DNA from: Persephonella sp.
GTDB lineage: Bacteria > Aquificota > Aquificia > Aquificales > Hydrogenothermaceae
Direction of reading: 5' to 3'
Assembly (NCBI GenBank): GCA_027081375.1
Contig: JALWKR010000192.1
Location: forward strand, 1-13,499
DNA length: 13,499 bases
A model generated the notes under the pieces. That model was not told the origin of the DNA. It saw only the letters and a program-made list of their open reading frames with translations, and did not search any database. Of this stretch, positions 13,437-13,499 are shown in pieces. The translations under genes and the position numbers were made by a program. Position 1 is the stretch's first letter. The number at the start of each line of letters is the position of its first letter.

Positions 13437-13499
13437 ATGGGAAAGAGAGGGAGACCAAGGAAATACCAAGAACACATAAGATGTCCAGAATGTGGTTCA
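13437..13499 (+). CDS. N-terminus of a zinc-ribbon protein, probably an insertion-sequence transposase (partial)
   Basis: The last 21 codons of the window form an open frame from ATG 13437. It has a basic RGRPRK patch of AT-hook type, then a CPEC knuckle followed by Gly-Ser. A basic start plus a CPxCGS zinc ribbon is typical of IS1/InsA-like and related transposases, where a second Cys pair follows. It also occurs in small DNA-binding proteins. The gene lies 25 bases after the polA stop and has no clear Shine-Dalgarno. Only the start is present, so the assignment is tentative. Confidence 0.5.
   Translation, partial: MGKRGRPRKYQEHIRCPECGS

Overview
The window looks like a stretch of chromosome from a thermophilic bacterium of the Aquificota, most likely Hydrogenothermaceae (Sulfurihydrogenibium/Persephonella type). 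This is inferred from three things: AT-rich sequence with A/T-ending codons, Lys/Glu/Ile-rich proteins, and a 590-residue family-A DNA polymerase that carries a 3'-5' exonuclease but no 5'-nuclease domain, the form known from Aquificales. Almost every base is coding. I see no tRNA, rRNA, CRISPR array or prophage. The only mobile-element hint is the start of a zinc-ribbon, transposase-like gene at the right edge.

Layout. (1) 1-344: the 3' end of a double 4Fe-4S cluster protein, closed by a clear intrinsic terminator. (2) 369-4896, + strand: a tightly overlapped operon with a good promoter, rng (RNase G) - bamD-like TPR lipoprotein - rsfS - murI - murG. It joins RNA processing, ribosome silencing and cell-envelope synthesis. 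(3) 4893-8689, - strand: rpiB - glyA - two tiny membrane proteins (67 and 37 aa) - nadK - ispF - a secreted DUF2914 protein. This operon meets murG tail to tail, with the two stop codons sharing one TTAA. (4) 8690-8755: a short divergent promoter region containing a 16-bp inverted repeat. (5) 8756-13411, + strand: two paralogous DsbC/DsbG-like thioredoxin-fold proteins (one probable lipoprotein with CIHC, one periplasmic with CPFC), then a lone peptide/nickel-type ABC ATPase and polA. (6) 13437-end: N-terminus of a probable transposase.

Genes were assigned from family motifs in the translations. Several starts are not ATG: TTG for rng and glyA, GTG for rpiB, and apparently ATC for rsfS. The rsfS start adds 36 N-terminal residues that ATG/GTG/TTG-only gene calling would miss.

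I see no wholly new multi-gene system; most of the window is housekeeping. The points most worth a second look are the AUC start of rsfS behind a near-perfect Shine-Dalgarno, a 14-bp RNA hairpin that buries the ribosome-binding site of the ABC ATPase gene and holds its AUG in the loop, the unequal DsbC-like pair with extra conserved cysteines, the uncharacterised pair of micro-membrane proteins, and the possible insertion-sequence edge that may have rewritten the polA C-terminus.
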